From contig CALKIA010000657.1 in NCBI GenBank assembly GCA_937988705.1, positions 1 through 10,614 of the forward strand: a stretch of DNA of 10,614 nucleotides. The letters are read 5' to 3'. The notes below the pieces were generated by a model that saw only the letters and a program-made list of their open reading frames with translations, did no database searches and was not told the DNA's origin. The stretch comes from an uncultured Chloroflexota bacterium (GTDB lineage Bacteria; Chloroflexota; Anaerolineae; Aggregatilineales; Phototrophicaceae). Every line of letters starts with the position of its first letter. Position 1 is the stretch's first letter. The position numbers and the translations under genes were made by a program. Shown piece after piece: positions 7,194-10,614 of this stretch.

Positions 7194-7777
7194 TCTTTCT
7201 GATCCTGATTACGCTGGCCAGCTTCGCCTATTTCGGGCGAAATATCCTGATCCTGATGGGCTGGTTGAAAGGCCCGCTGCTGCGTAAATTCGAACGTTAT
7301 GGCGTGATTGATGACAGCTACACAGTGATGCCGGAGCTGCTCATGAGTTTCGTGCTGCTGTTGTTTGGCGTGACGAGCCTGATCGTCGAGCGCTTCTTCC
7401 AATCGGCGCTGCCGGTGGCGTTGGTGGCGGCGATCTACATTCTGGGGTGGGTGATGCTCCGGTCGAAAGTGATCGCGCGCCGTTTCCCGTTCCTGTTTAT
7501 GACGCTGCCCGTCTGGTATGCCGATCTGCGCGAACGCACGACGCGCGAGGAGCGCCGCCGTATTGCCTATCGCTGGCTCTATCTGCCAGCGCGGACGCGC
7601 ATGGCTTACACCGCGAACGATCACGCTTTTCACCTGTGGGCCGATCTTGTGATTATCGGGACCATCTCGCACACCGTTGAAGATGAAGAAACCATCGCAC
7701 TCGCCGAGGGCAATTTCAGTGAAACCTATGTCTCGTTTGCGCGGGTGGCTCCGGGGAAAGCAGCCAACACTCCCTAG
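7190..7777 (+). CDS. Three-TM membrane protein of unknown function in the radical SAM operon
   Basis: I do not recognise this 195-residue protein. It has hydrophobic segments at about 1-20, 49-67 and 74-91, then a basic, probably cytoplasmic C-terminal part of about 100 residues that includes RERTTREERRRIAYRWLY and the His-rich stretch NDHAFHLW. The ATG at 7190 overlaps the stop of the radical SAM gene in ATGA, with a purine-rich GGGAGG too far upstream to act normally, so translation is probably coupled. Its end overlaps the methyltransferase start by 50 bases. This tight packing suggests it anchors or supports the two enzymes at the membrane, or handles their product (inference). The reading frame has the codon pattern of its neighbours and no competing frame gives a sensible protein. 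Confidence 0.8.
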   Translation: MIFLILITLASFAYFGRNILILMGWLKGPLLRKFERYGVIDDSYTVMPELLMSFVLLLFGVTSLIVERFFQSALPVALVAAIYILGWVMLRSKVIARRFPFLFMTLPVWYADLRERTTREERRRIAYRWLYLPARTRMAYTANDHAFHLWADLVIIGTISHTVEDEETIALAEGNFSETYVSFARVAPGKAANTP

Positions 7778-8372
7778 TACCGATGCGTACGACCTGTGGG
7801 CGGCGAGTTATCCGCCCCATGCGCACAACCCGTTAATGGAACTGGAACAGCGGGCGATGCTTGCTCTGCTGCCACCGCTGGAGGGCGCTCTGGTGCTCGA
7901 TTTGGCGGGCGGAACCGGGCGCTATGGTTTACTGGCGCAGAAACGGGGCGCGCGGCAGGTGATCAGTATGGATAACAGCGCCGCCATGCTCGAACGAAAT
8001 CCGCTGGCACAGCGGGTGCTGGCGACGGGAGAAGCGCTGCCGCTGCCGCCGCAGTCCGTCGACGTGCTTCTATGTGGCTTAGCGTTGGGACATCTGCCCG
8101 ATCTGACGCTCTCGATCCACGAGATTGGGCGTGTGTTGCGCGTGCATGGTGTGGCGCTCATCAGCGACGTTCATCCGTTCGTCGCGCTTAATGGGGCAGA
8201 GCGCACGTTTACCGGAGTCGATGGTCGCCAGTATGCGGTCGAACACTATATCCACCTGTACGAGGATTACGGGCGTGCGGCGTCCGCCGCGGGGCTGCGG
8301 ATTGATGCAGTCGCTGAACCGCGTTTAGGGCGGACGCCTGTGGTCATAGTTTACCGAATGGTCAAGATTTAG
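7728..8372 (+). CDS. Class I SAM-dependent methyltransferase (Methyltransf_11 type)
   Basis: This 214-residue cytoplasmic enzyme transfers a methyl group from S-adenosylmethionine to an unknown small molecule. Motif I is VLDLAGGTGRYG at 56-67 (Asp58). The SAM ribose-binding acidic residue is Asp82 in ISMDNSAAML. The GEALPLPPQSVDVLLC stretch from 101 is the usual motif II/III region of the Methyltransf_11/UbiE/BioC-like group. The N-terminal AYDLWAASYPP resembles the start of ubiquinone-type and malonyl-ACP methyltransferases, but assigning UbiE or BioC would be overreach. The ATG at 7728 gives a normal N-terminus. A longer version from TTG 7677 adds 17 unsupported residues. It overlaps the upstream gene by 50 bp and, tail-to-tail, the minus-strand small membrane gene by 11 bp. 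With a radical SAM enzyme in the same operon, two SAM-using steps may act in succession. Confidence 0.9.
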   Translation: MSRLRGWLRGKQPTLPSTDAYDLWAASYPPHAHNPLMELEQRAMLALLPPLEGALVLDLAGGTGRYGLLAQKRGARQVISMDNSAAMLERNPLAQRVLATGEALPLPPQSVDVLLCGLALGHLPDLTLSIHEIGRVLRVHGVALISDVHPFVALNGAERTFTGVDGRQYAVEHYIHLYEDYGRAASAAGLRIDAVAEPRLGRTPVVIVYRMVKI

Positions 8373-8580
8373 AGCGCGTCAGGATGTACACACCGATCGC
8401 CGCAGCAATGATCGCGGGCGGGATGCACAGCGAGACGAGCAACCGCGGCAGCATAGCAACTCCGGCACTGCCCATCATGGCCCATAACAGGATGAAGGCG
8501 ACGATTCCGACCACCGCCAAGATCACCCCGGCGGTGATGATGCGCGGCATGTTGTTCCCGTTAAGCGGTGCATTGCTCAT
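8362..8580 (-). CDS. Small two-TM membrane protein, hypothetical
   Basis: This 72-residue protein has a short polar N-terminus (MSNAPLNGN), hydrophobic segments at about 14-35 and 42-66, and a basic end (RSKS). It fits a small inner-membrane protein with both ends inside. No family is recognised. The frame stays open upstream to 8760, but that extension runs through the glnS terminator hairpin and has no protein-like character. The ATG at 8580 has GGGGA five bases ahead and is the sensible start. It overlaps the end of the convergent methyltransferase by 11 bases and follows glnS on the same strand beyond the terminator. Function unknown. Confidence 0.65.
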   Translation of the reverse strand: MSNAPLNGNNMPRIITAGVILAVVGIVAFILLWAMMGSAGVAMLPRLLVSLCIPPAIIAAAIGVYILTRSKS

Positions 8581-8585
8581 GGCTG

Positions 8586-8590
8586 TCCCC
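8586..8590 (-). promoter_or_regulatory. Ribosome binding site deciding the start of the small membrane protein
   Basis: GGGGA on the minus strand is five bases before the ATG at 8580. It favours this start over the longer open frame that extends back to 8760. Confidence 0.45.
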
Positions 8591-8609
8591 AAGTTCAAAT
8601 CTGTTGAGA

Positions 8610-8615
8610 ATTCTA
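8610..8615 (-). promoter_or_regulatory. Possible -10 element of the small membrane protein gene
   Basis: TAGAAT on the minus strand would place the transcript start near 8603, about 22 bases before the ATG. No good -35 at normal spacing. It lies after the terminator, as a separate promoter would. Confidence 0.25.
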
Positions 8616-8642
8616 GTCGAAGTTTTTCGGCAAAGATATAGG

Positions 8643-8688
8643 AAACCACCTCGATTTGTCCGTTGAAGAACGGGGATCGAGGCGGTTT
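8643..8688 (-). terminator. Long hairpin behind glnS, probable transcription terminator
   Basis: AAACCACCTCGAT (8643-8655) and ATCGAGGCGGTTT (8676-8688) form a 13-pair stem, and inside it CCGTT/AACGG close a four-base loop. Read as minus-strand RNA, every outer pair forms, with one G-U wobble. Read as plus-strand RNA, that position is an A-C mismatch. This asymmetry indicates that the minus-strand transcript is the selected one, which suits termination 31 bases after the glnS stop. The tail that follows (CCTATATCTTT) is only partly U-rich, so efficiency is uncertain. Confidence 0.75.
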
Positions 8689-8719
8689 ATTTATAGAGTC
8701 GAGCGGGGTGTGAACGCGA

Positions 8720-10432
8720 TCAACCAGCCCCGGCGGTCTTCTGCAGTTTCGTCCACTCATCCTTGAGCGTCACGGTGCGATTGAAGACCAGTTTGTCCGG
8801 CGTAGAGTCGCTATCGACGGCGAAGTAGCCTAAACGTTCGAACTGAACCTGCTTGCCGATTTCCGCGCCCTTGATGCTGGGCTCGATGAATGCCCGCTCG
8901 ATCACTTCTTCCGACTTCGGATTGATGTAGTCGAGGAAATCCTTGTTTTCGTCCATGTCCGCCGGGTTGGGGATCGTCAGCAGATAGTCGTACAGGCGCA
9001 CTTCGGCTTCGACTGCGTGGGCTGCGCTGACCCAGTGCATGGTCGCCTTGACTTTACGGCCATCCTGCGCGTCACCGCCGCGGGTGGTTGGGTCATAGGT
9101 GCAGCGCAGTTCAACTATATTGCCGTCCGCATCCTTGATCACCTCTTCACACTTGATGAAGTAGGCAGCGCGCAGCCGCACTTCGCGTCCCGGCGACAGG
9201 CGGTAGAACTTGGGCGGCGGGGTTTCCATGAAGTCATCCTGCTCAATGTACAGCACTCGCGAGAAGGGTACTTTCCGCGTCCCTTCAGCGGGGTTTTCCG
9301 GATTGATCTGCGCCTCGAATTCCTCGACCAGATCTTCGGGATAATTGGTCAGCACGACCTTCAGAGGGCGCAGCACGCCCATCACGCGGGGCACAGTCTT
9401 GTTGAGTTCCTGCCGGATGTAGTATTCCAGCATTTGCATATCGACCATGCCGTTCGTTTTGGAAACTCCAGTGACGGTGGCGAAGTCGCGCAGGGCTTTG
9501 GGCGGAACGCCGCGCCGCCGCGCCGCCGACAGGGTGGGCATGCGCGGATCGTCCCAACCGCGCACGTGCTTTTCCTGCACCAGCCGCAGCAGCTTACGCT
9601 TGCTCATCACCGTGTACGTGACATTGAGGCGGCCAAACTCGATTTGCTGTGGGTGATGAATGCCGAGCTGGTCGATGAACCAGTCATAGAGTGGGCGGTG
9701 ATCTTCAAATTCGAGCGTACAGATCGAGTGCGTGATGCCTTCAATCGAATCGCTTTGCCCATGCGCCCAGTCATACATCGGGTAGATACACCATGCATTC
9801 CCCGTGCGCGGGTGTTCTGCGTGCAGAATGCGATACAGCACCGGATCGCGCAAGTTGACGTTCGGTGACGCCATATCGATTTTAGCGCGCAGCACCTTAG
9901 CGCCATTCTTGAACTCGCCTGCGCGCATGCGGGTGAAAAGATCCAGATTCTCTTCGATGCTGCGGTTGCGGTACGGGCTTTCGCGTCCCGGTTCGGTGAG
10001 TGTGCCGCGATGCTCGCGAATTTCGTCCGCCGAGAGATCGTCAACGTAGGCGACACCCTGTTCAATGAGTTTGACCGCCCATTGATAGAGCTGCTCGAAG
10101 TAATCGGAAGCGTAGCGCAGTTCTTCCCAATCAAAGCCGAGCCAGCGTACATCCTTGATGATCGAGTCGATGTACTCTTGTTCCTCTTTGGTGGGATTGG
10201 TGTCGTCAAAGCGCAGATTGGTCTGGCCGCCGTATTCGTCGGCCAGCCCGAAATTCAGCGAAATGGACTTGGCGTGCCCGATGTGCAGATAGCCGTTTGG
10301 TTCTGGGGGAAAGCGTGTGTACACCTGCCCGCCGAAGCGTCCGCTGGCGTTGTGCGCGTCGATGATCTCGCGGATAAAGTCCTTCTTACCCTCTAGATTT
10401 TCGCTAGGGGTGTTATTGACGTCTGTTGTCAT
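8720..10432 (-). CDS. glnS: Glutaminyl-tRNA synthetase
   Basis: GlnRS charges tRNA-Gln with glutamine in the cytoplasm. The 570 residues compare with 554 in Escherichia coli. The class I HIGH motif reads PPEPNGYLHIGH (42-53), RFDDTNP follows at 74-80, and the KMSKS-type loop is VMSKRKL with Met276-Lys280. About 36-340 is the catalytic and acceptor-binding part, and about 345-550 the beta-barrel anticodon-binding part of GlnRS, which separates it from bacterial GluRS (helical C-terminus). The ATG at 10432 starts just ahead of the conserved core. The frame stays open upstream to 10591, but those residues look non-coding. No strong Shine-Dalgarno is seen (GGGAA about eleven bases away). Having GlnRS means tRNA-Gln can be charged directly, so GatCAB is not strictly needed for it. 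A terminator hairpin follows. Confidence 0.98.
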   Translation of the reverse strand: MTTDVNNTPSENLEGKKDFIREIIDAHNASGRFGGQVYTRFPPEPNGYLHIGHAKSISLNFGLADEYGGQTNLRFDDTNPTKEEQEYIDSIIKDVRWLGFDWEELRYASDYFEQLYQWAVKLIEQGVAYVDDLSADEIREHRGTLTEPGRESPYRNRSIEENLDLFTRMRAGEFKNGAKVLRAKIDMASPNVNLRDPVLYRILHAEHPRTGNAWCIYPMYDWAHGQSDSIEGITHSICTLEFEDHRPLYDWFIDQLGIHHPQQIEFGRLNVTYTVMSKRKLLRLVQEKHVRGWDDPRMPTLSAARRRGVPPKALRDFATVTGVSKTNGMVDMQMLEYYIRQELNKTVPRVMGVLRPLKVVLTNYPEDLVEEFEAQINPENPAEGTRKVPFSRVLYIEQDDFMETPPPKFYRLSPGREVRLRAAYFIKCEEVIKDADGNIVELRCTYDPTTRGGDAQDGRKVKATMHWVSAAHAVEAEVRLYDYLLTIPNPADMDENKDFLDYINPKSEEVIERAFIEPSIKGAEIGKQVQFERLGYFAVDSDSTPDKLVFNRTVTLKDEWTKLQKTAGAG

Positions 10433-10469
10433 GCTGCATTCCCGTGCGTAGTTGGTGTCACAAACTCGT

Positions 10470-10475
10470 ATTGTA
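10470..10475 (-). promoter_or_regulatory. Candidate -10 element of glnS
   Basis: TACAAT on the minus strand predicts a transcript start near 10463 and a 31-base leader before the ATG at 10432. No convincing -35 at 16-18 bases, so the call rests on the -10 and its position. Confidence 0.35.
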
Positions 10476-10539
10476 CCGCAACCGCGCAAACGAGAAAGCA
10501 TGAACTCATCAGAGCTTGACCACTGGGTTGAGTGCGAGC

Positions 10540-10563
10540 CCCATATGCTGTCTCTCGTATGGG
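10540..10563. repeat. 24-bp dyad upstream of glnS
   Basis: CCCATA and TATGGG are perfect six-base arms around a 12-base centre, about 108-131 bases before the glnS ATG. No T-run follows on either side, so it is not a terminator. It might be a regulator site or chance. The rest of 10433-10614 shows no other gene, tRNA or repeat. Confidence 0.25.
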
Positions 10564-10614
10564 AGTTGATAGGTGCCATGCTATAGGTCACTACTATCAG
10601 CGGCGGAAGAGCAA

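Noticed and set aside
7025..7672. 215-codon minus-strand open frame across the radical SAM and membrane protein genes
   Set aside because: The translation is rich in Arg, His and Gln with no fold pattern, while the plus-strand genes carry clear motifs and coupled starts.
8581..8760. N-terminal extension of the 72-residue membrane protein
   Set aside because: It would be translated through the glnS terminator hairpin and overlap the glnS stop. The internal ATG has a ribosome site.
9017..9868. 283-codon open frame on the plus strand inside glnS
   Set aside because: It is exactly antisense to the conserved GlnRS core, and its translation has no recognisable domain. High GC in this region leaves complementary frames open.
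10433..10591. N-terminal extension of GlnRS by 53 residues
   Set aside because: The frame is open, but the translation is unlike GlnRS N-termini and it contains the likely -10 element. ATG 10432 gives a normal family length.
10501..10614. tRNA-like segment upstream of glnS
   Set aside because: A GGGTTGAGTGCGAGCCC stretch resembles a T-arm loosely, but there is no matching acceptor stem, anticodon arm or T-loop consensus.

Overview
The window is dense bacterial chromosome, about 55-58% GC judged by eye. It carries ordinary housekeeping genes at both ends (glutamate racemase and glutaminyl-tRNA synthetase) and less familiar signalling, membrane and radical-SAM genes between them. No phage, transposon, CRISPR, rRNA or tRNA signature was seen. 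The style of the proteins (a long multi-TM/GAF histidine kinase, an AlbA_2/ATPase-fold regulator, a radical SAM gene coupled to a methyltransferase) recalls filamentous Chloroflexota (Anaerolineae and relatives). That assignment is inference from general resemblance only; no marker in the window proves it.

Layout. Positions 1-695 (+) hold the 3' part of murI, which ends tail-to-tail with a membrane histidine kinase (690-2930, -). The kinase lies 19 bp downstream of an AlbA_2/HATPase_c_4/winged-helix regulator (2950-4323, -), and the two probably form one transcript from a promoter near 4356-4383. Next is a polytopic membrane protein (4425-5975, -), possibly GT-C glycosyltransferase-like and somewhat more AT-rich than its neighbours. 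A 195-bp divergent control region (5976-6170) follows. It holds two extended -10 promoters facing apart, two perfect inverted-repeat pairs and a near-identical direct repeat spaced 31 bp.

Rightward from that region runs a tight three-gene operon: a radical SAM protein with a C-terminal SPASM-like cysteine set (6171-7193), a three-TM protein of unknown function (7190-7777, ATGA overlap) and a class I SAM-dependent methyltransferase (7728-8372, 50-bp overlap). It ends tail-to-tail against a 72-residue two-TM protein (8362-8580, -). A strong hairpin at 8643-8688 lies behind glnS (8720-10432, -), and 10433-10614 is the glnS upstream region.

How the genes may work together. The coupled radical SAM, membrane protein and methyltransferase genes look like a small pathway that modifies a lipid-soluble or membrane-presented substrate, but the sequence does not name the substrate. 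The kinase and AlbA_2 regulator look like a co-expressed sensing pair with no response regulator in view. murI (D-Glu for peptidoglycan) and glnS (direct Gln-tRNA charging) are independent housekeeping genes. The best candidates for something undescribed are the 6171-8372 operon with its unusual divergent control region, and the AlbA_2-regulator/kinase pair.
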